From positions 372,001 through 436,000 of the forward strand of contig JARBJD010000005.1 in assembly GCA_033064195.1 (NCBI GenBank): DNA of 64,000 bases. The letters run 5' to 3'. Of the stretch, positions 31,470 to 44,700 are shown in pieces. The position numbers and the translations under genes were made by a program. Every line of letters starts with the position of its first letter. The first letter of the stretch is position 1. Below the pieces are notes generated by a model. The model made no database searches. It was not told the DNA's origin and was given only the letters and a program-made list of their open reading frames with translations. This DNA is from Blattamonas nauphoetae. Taxonomy: Eukaryota > Preaxostyla > Oxymonadida.

Positions 31470-32604
31470 ATGAGTTCACAACTGGATCTCTCCATCCCTC
31501 CCAAGCGCCATGAGAAAAAGATTGGCAAACAGAAAGAATATTCGGCGCAAATTCAGAAGCATTTCTCACTGAACGGCGTCTGCCAGTCAAGCGACCAAAA
31601 TGTGGAATTGTATTATGAAGGTGTTCATCCTCTGCTTTGTATCCTGTCACGTGTGTCTCCTGCTCTCAGTGTATGGAACGGGGTCTCAGAAAGTGATCCT
31701 CATTGATGGGTTGGCTTCCCAGCTGGATGACTATCAGTTCATGGTGCTGCACCTCGTGACAACATACGACTGCTCAGTGTGCGTCTTCCAAAACCGACAT
31801 CTGAAATGGAGCACAGGAAAAATGGGAAGATTTACGTATGTTGTTTGTGTTCATTGATGTCTCTTTTTCCACACACTTTTGCAGAACATCTCTTGGAGCA
31901 GCGGACACACTGGCGATTGTGGACAAACTGGGCTGGGAGAAAGTGATTGTGGGTGGGATGTCGATGGGAGGGATGATTACTCTGGAGTTCGCCACGCGAT
32001 ATCCCGAGCGCTGTTCGCGCCTTTACCTCGGCTGCACGACGGCAGGTTTCTTCCCGTCGTGCCGAGTGATTTGTGACATGTTGAAGTCGCTGACGATGTC
32101 AGACCCTGTGGCTCTTGCCAAGCTGAACGGGGACCTGTTCTTCACGAAGGAGTTTCTGGACTCGGACTTCGCGGCGTATGGAGTGAAAGGGAGTGAGTTT
32201 ATCCTGCTCCCTCCCGAACAGCTGTATTCCCAAGAAGAAGTGTGCCCGTCGAATGTCTCGTTTCTGCATATGCTGGCGTGTGTGACGCATCGAGTCAGCG
32301 ATGCTCGTCTGAAGGCGTTGAAGGAGAGCGGGATGAAGATTGTGATTGTGCACGGGACAGAGGATGTGATGATTCCGTACAAAGTGTGTTGATGTTGTGT
32401 TTCTCTCTATTTTGACTTGTGCCTTTCTCAGAGTTCTGTCCGTCTCGCAGAGCTGACAGGGGGGAAGCTATTCACGCTGGAAGGCGAAGGCCATGTTTAC
32501 AATGTGTTTGTGTCTCTCTTTCTTCATATTCATGTTTGATTCATGGCCATAGCTCGGACATTGAAGGAACAAACCGAACACTCGACGAACTGATGAGAGA
32601 TTGA
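31470..32604 (+). CDS. Alpha/beta hydrolase fold protein, five exons
   Basis: The exons are 31470-31620, 31670-31835, 31885-32383, 32432-32505 and 32553-32604. The introns are 49, 49, 48 and 47 nt, all GT...AG with pyrimidine-rich ends, and the joins keep one frame giving 313 residues. The fold is clear: ELYYEVYGTG then KVILIDG (the usual oxyanion HG is DG here, residues 63-64), the nucleophile elbow GMSMGG with Ser132, acid Asp266 in HGTEDVMIPY, and catalytic His293 in EGEGHVY. Order and spacing match the esterase/lipase-like family with a cap domain. The substrate cannot be told. It has no signal peptide; a seeming one in an alternative frame from 31600 is intron 1. It is convergent with the methyltransferase. 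Confidence 0.85.
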
Positions 32605-32876
32605 GATTAACGCCACTGTGTGGTCATCTCTCACCGAGTTCTTGCTTTTTGTTGTCCTTTTCGTGAGAATGTTCAGTATTTGTTGCTTAACGCCTGTTTT
32701 TCTCAAGTTTCGGTCGAGTGGACAGCTCACACGTGCTTTCCTTGACAAACCATGCCATTGTTTCTCAGAAGGAGAGACTGATGTAATTCCAAAATGAAAA
32801 ATTGGTGAACACGTGTATCCAGCATGAAAAGACGAAAGAACTCAAAGTGTCGAATCAAACGCGAATATGAACAAAA

Positions 32877-33854
32877 TCAGAACTTGACTGCTTTGCAAAT
32901 CAGTGCAGACATCCTCACGTGGCAGATTCCTACCGTGTCTGTGTAGCAATCGTCAGATTTCGACAATTCTTCGACAAAAGCGGCCACCCACTTCTTTTTG
33001 TCATCCTCCGTCCAGCCCTTGTCCGAATACCCAAAAAGAGTCCAAAACGAGTGTGTGTGCTCTTCGATAGAGTTCGCTTGAAGCGACGTCTCACATCGGT
33101 CGAATGTGACGATTCCGTGCGATCCAGCGAATCCACCATCCTCGAACACTGACCGAATGAAACTTTCTTGCGTCCAGTTGTCGGTAAACGTGTCGGTGAT
33201 TGACGGGAGATCAGGCCGAGTGAGTTCATCTGCTTTCCGCATCGAAGCAAGAAACCCAACTTTCCCCCACGTCGTGGAAATACTAATCCCTCCGTGCTTC
33301 AGTGTCCTGAAAATGTGGGAGGCCCCCTGAACGGGATCAGGGAGGAAGAAAAGACCAAAGTTTGTGAAGCTGTGTGTGAACCATTCATCATCGAATGTGA
33401 GCTGCGACGCATCCATAACAGTCGCTGTGACATTGTTCCATCCAAATTTCTGGATTTTGGCTGACAATTTGTCGATCATATCAGGCGAGAGGTCAGTACA
33501 GTGGAAGGTCAACTTGGATGGTTGGTCGTCCTGCAATGTCTTCAATTCCATGTTGGCAATGATTGTCTGAGTGACTATTCCAGTCCCACAGGCATTATCA
33601 TGAACAATGGACGAGGAGTCGAGCGGTGGAATCAACGAAAGAAAATGGTTGACAATTGGGACCATTGTCTGCAAAGTGTTTTTGTCGTACTCAGAAGAGT
33701 ACCGATCATACATTCCAAGCGCTTCTTTCTGGTCCATTACAAGTTTGTCAGACTCTGTCATCGTTGAGATTAAGGATTCCAGAGTGACAATTTGCCCCCA
33801 TAACTTGTTTAGAGTTTTCAGTGTGGAAAGGTTTGATTCACGGCGGGTTTTCAT
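32877..33854 (-). CDS. Class I SAM-dependent methyltransferase
   Basis: This is a single exon of 325 residues from an ATG at 33852-33854 to TGA. The glycine-rich motif I is VHDNACGTGIVT (about residues 84-95). It is followed by an acidic residue after strand 2 (FHCTDLSPDM), motif IV-like DASQLTFDDEWFTH, then FFLPDPVQGASHIFRTLKHG, typical of small-molecule methyltransferases of the UbiE/Methyltransf_25 type. An in-frame Met at residue 32 (MTESDKLVMDQ) is an alternative start, because the first 30 residues are not part of the fold. The substrate is unknown. It is divergent from polyubiquitin with only 162 bp between the starts, which must contain both promoters. Confidence 0.85.
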   Translation of the reverse strand: MKTRRESNLSTLKTLNKLWGQIVTLESLISTMTESDKLVMDQKEALGMYDRYSSEYDKNTLQTMVPIVNHFLSLIPPLDSSSIVHDNACGTGIVTQTIIANMELKTLQDDQPSKLTFHCTDLSPDMIDKLSAKIQKFGWNNVTATVMDASQLTFDDEWFTHSFTNFGLFFLPDPVQGASHIFRTLKHGGISISTTWGKVGFLASMRKADELTRPDLPSITDTFTDNWTQESFIRSVFEDGGFAGSHGIVTFDRCETSLQANSIEEHTHSFWTLFGYSDKGWTEDDKKKWVAAFVEELSKSDDCYTDTVGICHVRMSALICKAVKF

Positions 33855-33986
33855 TGGAACAAGTTAGTCCTTTTGACATATTTTAAAAACGTGATTTCGC
33901 ACATTTAAAGCTAAGATAACGAACTAGTTGACAAAAGGAGACTTATGAATTTTCCTGTGGGAGAGGGGCGGACAGGGAAATTCTGA

Positions 33987-34706
<720 letters not shown>

Positions 34707-34780
34707 ACTGATTCACCTTCACATTCCACCCCACCATAAGTCAATCATTCACTTTTTATTGTTTCTGAAAATCGAGTGTC

Positions 34781-34786
34781 AATAAA
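34781..34786 (+). terminator. Possible polyadenylation signal of polyubiquitin
   Basis: AATAAA lies 75 nt past the stop codon. The rules for poly(A) signals in this organism are not known to me, so this is only a suggestion. Confidence 0.3.
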
Positions 34787-35258
34787 CGTAAATCTTCTTC
34801 TTTCGGAATAATTCTTCCTCGTTAGAACGAAAATAGGCTTGAAAATGAGAGGAAACATTTTGATGTGATGGAGAAATGGAAAGAAATAACTCCGAAAGCA
34901 CATAAGAGATTTGTTCAAGAGGAATGCGTCCTATCAGAAGGGTGATCGTTGAAAAAGAGTGTAGGATATTCGGGGGGTCTGAAAAAACCCTCAACTGTTT
35001 CAATTTGAGGTAAAGCTGATCATTTCATCGAATCAGATCAATACCTGTCGAAGTTGAGAAGAATGGACGATTCTGAATGATGTTACAAAGATGGTTCTCT
35101 TCAATTGAGATCGCCAAGTGGTTGTGCAAATTGAACATAACATCACCCAACTCATCATCCGCATAGCCCAACAGATAAATGACGTTTCATTCTTTGTATT
35201 CTCGCGCGACTTTCCATCATTAGCGATCTGACCCATCAGTTGATTTTTCTTCATCAGA
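34787..35258. other. Intergenic, no supported gene
   Basis: No coding signal stands out. A minus-strand frame at 35033-35329 overlaps the next gene and lacks protein-like composition. Confidence 0.4.
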
Positions 35259-38200
35259 ATGTATTCACTGGATTTCGAACAGGACCGCCTCTCCCCTCCT
35301 CCTTCCGCACATTCGCCACCATACTTCATTTCAACTTCACCACGTTTTTCTGAAGAGAATCGCTTTCCGCATTTTCAAGATGCAACTGCCGATGATCTAG
35401 TTCCTCTTTCATTCGGGAGATCGCTGCTACTCCCTCAAGCCGAGGATTCTTTTCCTGATAGCGGTGCACATTCTGTTCTGGGGGAGAGTACGGTCCTAAA
35501 TTCCCCACCTTTCCTGTCTTCATTCACAGACGCAGCAAACCCGTCATTCTCTGAGAGTTTACATGAACATAAATACGAGTCATTTCCTCTTGGTCGTTCA
35601 ATCGATCGTTTTGGTCGAGATGAGGGATTATTCTCACACTTTTTCGACGATTCGAGACCCAGTAATTTGGATCCCACCAGACACTCTCCCACAAAAGATA
35701 TCTACGATACCGAAACAGCCATCAAAAGCACAATAAACGAGGGTGTTTATCCTTCAACCATGGATACTTCATCGTTTTCCAGTGGAAGCAATCGTCACCT
35801 CTTCTCGAGTCCAAGTGCCAATTCTCTCGTCAAACCGATGCCACCATTGTCCAATAAGCCCAGAAAACTCTCAATCACATCATTTCGAACAACTCCGACC
35901 CAAAATCCGGAATCCATTCGCCAATCACCCACAACATCAGCCTCTTCGCCAGTTCTTTTGCAGCAGTACCATCATCTTGTCCAGAAGCACACCGAAAAAT
36001 CTCACTCGCAGGCTTCACCAACTGATGTGGGACCTCCACAGAAGTTCGTTATCCAACGAAAACTCCCTGCGTCGCCAGTGACACTCACCGTTCCTGGAAA
36101 GTCTGTCACACGTTCAAATAAGAATCAGCCTTCTGGACTCGAGTTTTATCCCCTTCCTCCCGAAGGGTCCCCAACGGAACAGAGCGAGAGGACATACACT
36201 CCTGTCGTAGTCCAACCATCACCTCATCTTTCTTTCCCGTCCAACACTGCTAAGACAACCACGACAGCATCTACTGTTCACACTCCTGTCACATTTTTTT
36301 CTCAGCCACCGGTTATTCAGTTTAGTCCACAAGTTAGTACAATCGTTTACGAAACCCCAAGCTCAGCTCCGCTTCTCTTCAACCCACCAACACCCACGCA
36401 CCGCGTGCAACTCGAACCAACCCCATTCTCAAATGACGTCGTTGTTGTTAACTCTGCCCATCAACCTGTCACCAGGAACATCAACGAACCAGTAGTTATC
36501 ACTGTTCCTCGTCTGCCACCTTCAAATGATGATGTTGAACTAATAACGGAAAGAGAGCCGCTTCTTCAGAGACCGAGCGTCTCAACTGTCGTCCAAACAG
36601 TCACACCGCATTCCGAGGACAAAAATCACGAAATTATTAAACATCCAATCCTTGAGAACCCAAAACAGCCTTATTCAATGGTACCTCATTCGAAGATGGA
36701 CACGCTTCGGAACGAGGACGAATCAGACGCTCTCCAATTGAAGCTGCCTCTCCTCACCTCTCCTGAGGAACGTATCGCTCCCGTCCGTGAAAACTCGTTC
36801 ATCCAAAGCACTAAACCGCTATTACTTCACACTCACGAGGATCACATCAAAATTGATCTAAAGAATGGGACGATTCAGAGGACTCTCGATTTATCCCAAC
36901 CAGATGATTCAGTCATCATTGTTTCTGAAGAATCAGACCCAAAGAACGCCAAAGGAGGCTCACCTGGAACAGTCGATCCAACCCATCCTCCATCAACGGG
37001 AATCATGCACTTTGCCAAATCCGAAGGAATTAGCACTGTGTCAAACAGCAACATTGAAACACATCTTTCGGAGACGTCGATTGTGAAGAGAAGGAACCAG
37101 CCGATTCTGTTGACACCGGCTGATCTACCATCACAACGCTCTCCCAACCTCGAAGCGGAGGTTCGCCTCGAACTGTCCCGACCACCACTGCTCAGCCAAC
37201 CGCGGAATCAATCTCCAGAACTGTCGTTCAGTCTTCTCCAACAAAAAGAGAATGACACGACGCTCACAACTCAGTGCTCACATCAACAAGCGCTGACAGA
37301 AACATCGGACGCTTCTGGAGCCGCACACTCGAAAAGTGAAGTTTCGACTGAGGAGAACTTCTCAGATATTCGGATTCAACGCTCGTCTTCGGAAGAAGCA
37401 AGCAAGCCACGCTCTCTCGAACCACTTTTCCCTTCGCCTCCTCCAATCATCGCTGTCCTTCCGACACAGCCTCCAGATTCTCAACAAGCAACGCCGATAT
37501 CGATCCGGACGGAAGGGAATTCGATGGAAGAAGAGGGGTTAGCCAAAACTTCGACATTCTTGAGTGTGGGAGATGTGTTGGAGGGGATCTCGAAGGGTGG
37601 TCGGAGAGGAAAGAATAGAAGCAAGAAACGTGTCGTTCCTCTGATTGGAACCGACGTCGCTACACAGCCGGTGAAAGACACCCACTCCGACTCAGATTCT
37701 GAGAACGACGACTCGTCGTCCTCTTCTTCTTCGATGTCGCCAGTTTCATCAACAACACCAATCAGCGGTGGGTCACACCTGACAGTGGGTTCAGCTACTC
37801 CTGATCCGTTAGCCGGGAAGGGGTTGGAGTTAGTGAAGGTGAGTCGCTGGAAAGTGGAATGTGTGAAAACAGGATTTTATTATCTCCATTCATCTTTAGA
37901 TTGTTGTTCCGAAGTCTTCTCTCTCATCTTCCTTCATCCCCATCATCCCTCCTTCTCATCTCCCTCTCCCCTCCCAGCCATCATGCACTCCATCCCCTCC
38001 GAGCTGAAACAGTCTGTCCATTTAAAACCAGCCGAGCTCCTCGTCCGATACGGCTCGCTCCTCACATCACTCCCCAATGACACTGTTTTCAGTGGCCACT
38101 TCATGCCATCTGTCGATCTTATTCGCAAAACGGGATGGATCTGCGCTGAAGAATTCCCTGACAACGTCTTCTGCGATCTTCGGCGAGTTCAACGTGTGTT

Positions 38201-38455
38201 TTTGTGGAATAACTTTTATCTCATTTTTTGGTAAACTTAAAACATGATTTTTGTTGTTCTTCCTCGTTCATCTTCTTTCTCTTCTTCCTTCTCTCAGCGT
38301 CCCAACTTCCCTTCTGTGTGGGAGGCGCAATTGTTGACTTTCAAATCGAGATCAACTTCCGACCACAATCTTTCTTTGCTGCCGTCCTTCCCACAGTAAC
38401 TCCTCCTCTGCAGTCATCTCGCAAGGATGCCTCTGCGAGCGGAAGCAGCCCTTAG
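35259..38455 (+). CDS. Long Ser/Thr/Pro-rich protein with small ordered C-terminal part, intron-containing
   Basis: The main exon runs from an ATG at 35259 to about 37838. It encodes mostly disordered sequence rich in Ser, Pro and Thr (PPSAHSPPYFISTSPRF, VHTPVTFFSQPPVIQF), with a basic patch (GGRRGKNRSKKRV) and an acidic/Ser run (DSDSENDDSSSSSSS). More ordered pieces follow: LKPAELLVRYGSLLTSLPN, FMPSVDLIRKTGWICAEEF (about 37980-38193), and after a candidate intron 38194-38297, LPFCVGGAIVDFQIEINF to TAG at 38455. The join near 37834-37977 is unresolved. A good donor GTGAGT at 37839 with the visible acceptors breaks the frame, while a weaker donor at 37834 with the acceptor at 37977, or no splicing, keeps it. 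I do not recognise the family. A nuclear or scaffold role would be a guess. Confidence 0.6.
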
Positions 38456-38712
38456 TGGATGGAATGTTCATCGATAGTTTTTAGGGAACTGAAACCCTTT
38501 TCTCTCTTTTTCTTAACCTCTTTTACTAAGTGTGAAACTTTCCTTTTATTCCAGTTTATCTTTTCTTAATCTGTTGTATGATGTGAATTCTCCTTTGTCA
38601 ATCGTTTTCATATCTAATCATCAACAGTTCCGAGCAGGTGGCAACTGCTGAGAGTGTAGAATGAACCATATTATGGTTGGATCCAATCTGCTGGAAACTC
38701 AACGCTCTCAAA
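38456..38712 (+). promoter_or_regulatory. 5' flank of receptor copy 1 with a leader conserved in all three copies
   Basis: The last 45 bp before the ATG (GGTTGGATCCAATCTG and onward) are almost the same as those before copies 2 (47951-47989) and 3 (54778-54816). The leader includes an out-of-frame ATG about 40 nt upstream of the chosen start. Either transcription starts inside it, or a short overlapping upstream frame exists in each copy. Further upstream there is no similarity between copy 1 and the other two. Confidence 0.5.
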
Positions 38713-41700
38713 ATGATCATCTTTTGTTTCCTTTCCACAACAATCATCCTCACAATAGCTTCGGGTGGGAAGGAAACAGAAAGCAGGTCCCTCCGCCTGT
38801 TCCTGGACGAGCACATCCAAAAATCGAACAACGATCATTATGAAGATAATGACATTATTCGTCTTCCAAACGGCAAATTCTCTTCATGTGGATACCCAGT
38901 GATTTCAAGGACGTTGAATGTGGAAGGAATGAAGACAGAAGTCCATATCTCTGTTGAACGGGACGTTCTCGAAACAGACACTCAAAATGGATTTGATTCG
39001 TCCAGTACTGGTGGTGATTCACTGCTGTCGATCTTCAGGATTCGAAATTCGACAGTTTCACTGTCATCACTTTGCCTGAACAGCGAGGCGCCCTCCTCTC
39101 TGATTGCGTCAGTCACATCGTCATTCGTGACAGTATCGGAGAGTGATATTCGCTCAAACGGGATGAACAGTCCGTTTGTGATGCTGGTCGGGAATGCGGA
39201 TGGACAATCACGTGATCTTGGAAGTTCTCTGCATCTCTCGAACTGTCGTCACATTTCGTCGTCCCTCGTGTCTCTTGTGCCTCTTGCCGAAATCTCTCGC
39301 AAGTCTGATCTCGCAGTGAATGCTAGAAAATCATGGACCAGATTTGAAGAAGCGCAATTTGTTGAAGAAATGAGGATATCAGCCTCGGAACTTGCGATCA
39401 GCGATTGTTGCCTGACATTTGGGACTGGCCCTCTGATTGGTTTTGGATGCGACAAAGACCAGTCAGAACTCAGTGGAGAACAAGCAGTCCTGCCTTGGAA
39501 GGTGTCGTCACAGCTGGTGAAAAGCCAGATCACGAACACGACGAGCAATCCATCGGATTGGATTGTGTGCGAAGGAGAACTAGAAAGGATGGAGTTGTCT
39601 CAGCGTTTGACGAGCAGCTGTGTTTGTCTGAGCACAAACCATCTTTATGGAACAGCGTGTGTTGACATGAATGCGAATGTGATGGGAAGTCTTCTGAGTC
39701 TGAACACATCGTTCTCGTCCTGCTTGACCGACGCTCCCACCCATCTCAACCAACACTTCAAAACCCAGCAAACTCCCACCCAATCTGCCTTCTTCAAACT
39801 GTGCACATTCAAAGACTGCTCCTCAACATCATCATATGGAGGCGCAATCAATTCCAGGGCAAAAGGCGCTCTTCTCGTTGAGGACTGTTCATTCCAGTTG
39901 TGCCAGTGCACTGGTACAGGATCTGGAGCCGGTGCCATTTTCTACGCACCGTCATGGACAATCTCTTTCATCGTTGTATCATCATCGTTCATTGGCTGCT
40001 CGAGCGCATACTATGGTGGCTCTATCGTTGTCTCGAGCTGTAAATCGTCGACATTGCTCAACTGTGTTTTCATCGACTCCAAGGCACTTTCGAATGGAGG
40101 GTCCGTCTATCTGCACAATTGGGATGCTCTCTCAACCTCTTCTTCGATCACAAATTGTCTTTTCGAGAACTGCCAGACAACACATTCATCCGCATCCAAC
40201 CCGTACAGCGGAGGGGCCCTGTATATCACCGAGGCTGTCAGTCTTCAGCTCAATTTTGTCAATTTTCGAGGAAACAAGGCAGGTGTCAAGGATGGCAATG
40301 ACATCATGTTTAGCAAGATCACTCCTTCTCGGATAACACCGGAGATGATGGTTGGTTGTACATCAACATCTAACTCTCCTCGCCAACAACTCTATCCTGC
40401 TGTCGGTACAGATGAACATCTAACAAATCCAACAACAACTGCCACACATGTTTCGTGGAATGCAACAGAAATTGATGCGAACACTGCCAAATTCACTCTG
40501 AAGATGAATGAGACCATCACGGGAACAGTTCTGGTGCTGATTGACAATTCTGGTGGGACAAGAACACCAACAAGCGGCCAGGCTCCAAACATTGGACGAG
40601 TTCTCTCTTTCTCACTCGATGACACCGACGAGAGTTCGTGTTCTGTTTCGCTTGGTGAGGATGGTCTCGTTCAAACACCACTCAAAGCTTATCAAGTGAT
40701 CACATCGTCATTTGTCGGAAGTTTCATTCTCTCAACCGACTGTGTTCTGGATGAAAGCGAGAAGAATGTGTTGATCACCATTTCTGGTCGGAACATCGCA
40801 TCAGGCATCCTCCATGTCACTCTCTCAGACAACACAGTCCTCAACTTTCAATTTAAACCACACCAAACGACATCTGAAGTGTTAAATGTCCCTCTTACTG
40901 TAGATTCGCCAATGTTGATATTTGGAAAGACATACAAAATTGTCAGTGCTCGATCACCAACCCAATCTCACAACCCAATCACCCTCCCTTACGATGTTGA
41001 AATCATCGTCCCCAGTCCGCCTCGTCTGACAACACTCAAAGAATCAGTGTACGACGAAAAAAAGAAGACAGTGAGCATCGACTTGGAAGGAGTTAATCTT
41101 GACGGAACTTACAAAGTGACACTGTCAGTGAATGACACTGAGACAATGACGTTTGATGTAGTGTTCAGTTCGTCAAAATTCCAGTTTCAAGGAATCCTGT
41201 TCGACACAGAAACACCAACGAAGGTGAACATGTCATACAACACTCGATATGAGATTGTCGGAATGAAGCAAGGTGAGGAGAACGTGTTGTGTTTGGGAGA
41301 CCTTTCATTCACAACGATGGCTGAGCCAACTCGTCTTGTGACGATGGAATGTGAATTCGATAAAGCGAAGAAGAATGTTTTGATTCAGATTTTTGGACGA
41401 GAATTGGAGACAACATCGACATACAAAGTTGGACTGAGCATTTCTGGGACTCTGAAGCACACTGTTTCCATGACATTCAACAGCTCTTCAGAATTGTGGG
41501 AAGGGTCAGCGTTGTTGTATCCATCAAGTTCGGCTCAGCTGGGATATGGAAAGACATATTCAGTGAGCTCGTTCCAGAAAGGAGGCAACACAACTGAGCT
41601 GTTCTTCGAAGCAAACTCGATCGAAATAACTCCGGAGCCGCAACGATTGGTGAAGGTTGAGTCCATCAATGCAGATGGATTGAACTCGACGACTCTCACT

Positions 41701-44700
41701 CTCTCATCTCTCGCACTGGCACATGGAGCAAAATACGCACTCGAACTGAAAGGCACGCCTCTTGACTCGTCTTCGAATTCTGCTCACGTGGTTCCTTTGT
41801 CGTTCACAGCCACTTCGCAGTCAACGCACTCCTTCACTCTCTCACTCTATCCGACTGATGAAGCCAAGTTGAAATATGGCCACAGCTATTCAGTGGATTG
41901 GATGAAGACTGGAGACACCTCAACCATCATCGAGACTGATGCCTGCACCTTCTCCACATCCGTCTTGCCAGAACGGCTTGTGAAGATTTCGTGTGATGAA
42001 AAATTCTCCGACTCGAAGAAGAAAACGATCACTGTCACTTTCGAATCGCTGGGCTTGAAATCGTTGACAGAATACTCGATTGTTTTCAAGTCAACAACCA
42101 CTGCTGAAGTGCTCTCTCACACGAAGAAACTCAAATTGAAGACCGACGCAAATGGACTCCTGCCTTCTCACACGGCAGTTCTGTTTCCGACAAAGACAGA
42201 TACAGATGAACGAGATGGACAGCTGGAGTTTGGGTTGACATACTCCGTGGATGGGTTCAAACGAGGAGAGGAGACTCTTCTCTATGACACTGAACACATC
42301 ACGCTGACGACACCTCTCGAACCAGCTCGTTTGACTGGTGTTTCGTACACTGGATCGACAGACAAGGAGAAGAAGGCGACACTTACAGTGATGGGAAGGA
42401 AGATGAGTACTGATGAGACATACACACTCACATTGAAAGTGAAGGACAAGACAAGCAACTCTCAACCGACAGTTAATGTGAGCTTCACAACAGCTGAAAG
42501 TGGAACTGGATCAGCTGTGCTCTTCTCGACAACATCGTCCGAGATCCAACTGAACTACAACACATCATACGAAGTGATCGGAGTGACTGACTCTGCCACA
42601 TCACCAATTCTCTTCGAGGATGGACTGACATTCACAACGATTGTTGAGCCAACTCGTCTTGTGACGATGGAATGTGGATACGATGAATCGAAGAAGACTG
42701 CTTTGATTCGGATGACGGGCCAAGTTTTGGATACAACGAAGGAATACGAGATTGAGCTGAACGATTCTGAAAACTTGAAGAAAACGATTGAAATGACGTT
42801 CAACACGACATCATCAAAATGGGAAGGTTCAGCGATTCTGTACTCGCTCTCTGAACCAGTGGAGCTGGAATATGGGAAAACATACTTCGTGAGTGGATTC
42901 AAGACGAAAGGGGAGACATCACCGCATCTTTATGAAGACCTCTCAATCACGATTGAGAACGAACCCAGCCGAGTTGAGGAGGTGTCGCGGATGCTGAATG
43001 GAAAGAAGACAACGATGATCATTTCTTTGTCAGGCCGAGAATTGAAGAATGGGATGGGAAAGCTTGGAGTTTGTCGAGGGAATTCGAAATGGACATCAGA
43101 GATTGGGATCGTTCTTGCTTCAGACGGAAAATGGAAAACAGAATTTCGGGTCGACTTCTCCGAAAGCTCGACTGTTCTTGAGTATGGGTCGACATACACG
43201 CTGTGTGGATTGGATGGGAGTGCTTTCTTCGTGAACGAAGGAATCTCAATCACTGTTCCTCACGCACCAGTCGTGAGCTCGATGATCCCGGAATTGAACG
43301 CAGACACTCACAGAGCGTTCCGTGTTGTGATGTCTGGATCTGATTTGCCGACCGCAGGCTCTTACACAGCTTCATTCTCTGACAATCTTGGATCATTTGA
43401 CATTTCGTTGTCAGAATTGTCAGAATGGAGATCGGACTGGATTGAGGTTACAAAGACAAGCGCGTTCGAGTTCAACAAGACATGCACACTGGCATCTCTG
43501 ATTGATTCGTCTTCTGGATCTGCTGAACATATCTTGTGTTCTGGAGTGACGATGAAAACACCTCTCGGACCGACTCTGACTGGATTTGGAGGAGTGTCTC
43601 TGACAGGTTCTTCGCTTGATTGTGTGTCGATTGTTGTGAATGTTGCTCGAATTGTTGCTGACACATTCGAAGTTTCAGGGTTGGATGTTGATGATGCTTC
43701 GAAAGTGCTGATCCCATTGATCGTCTCTTTCTCGTCATGTGATTCGACGGAAGGAGCGATGACACACTCTGTGAGTTGGGACTCTGCGTTGCAATATGGT
43801 CATCGCTACGAAATTGCTTTGATGTCGAGTTCGACAATGGCTGTCTCAATTCCGTCAAAACTCGTCTTCGAAGTTCCTATAATATCGTCATTTGACAACG
43901 TCTTACTCTCTCACAACTCCATCAACACCTTCATCCGCGTCCAATTCTCTGGAAACGGCTTTCTTGGCCAATATTCAGTGACACTCAATTCAGGTTTCTC
44001 GTTTGTCGTCGCCGCTCAATCAGACACATCCGCTGTCTCTGAAGAAATCGCACTGGGATGGCCAGACAGCCTCACATTCGATACTCCCTTCACCGTCCAA
44101 TCAGTTATCTCCACGATTCCAGATTCAGTCGTCCTCTTGAAGAACATGCTGACATTCACAACACCTCCGAAACCAGATCCTCTGTCTCTGTTTGTGGATA
44201 GGCGAACAGGCGTGACAAGTCAGTTTTGTGGAGAATCATCTCGTCCCTGTTCTTCTGTGGAAGTTGCTTGGGAGATTATTTCTCAACTTGGAGTTCCGAC
44301 ACCAACAGTTGGGATTGTTCACTCGGCGACACTTGGATCACCGATTCGGATTTCGAATGGGATGGTTGCACTTCTTTCGAGTTCTGGAAATGTTGACCCG
44401 AAACTTCGAATTCCATTATCTGCTCGTGAGAATGATGAATCTGGGATGATTGTTGTGTCGTCATCGACACTACAGATTCGAGATGTTGAAATTGTGATGG
44501 ACACTCTCTCTCCTTCGTTCGTCCTCCTGTTTGCTGAGAACTCGAACCTGACGCTGAAAGAAGGTTCATTCGTTGGACCACAGTCAACACCCCCTTCAAA
44601 CGAAGAGACAAGTGCAAATCTTTGCGACTGGACGAGTGGGATTCTTCAGCTGGACAACTGCAACACTTCGATCATTTTCACAGTTCTCGCCAACCTCTCC

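Noticed and set aside
31600-31857. Signal peptide (MKVFILCFVSCHVCLLLSVY) for the hydrolase
   Set aside because: That stretch is the 49-nt first intron read through. Splicing gives ELYYEVYGTG, the usual start of the fold.
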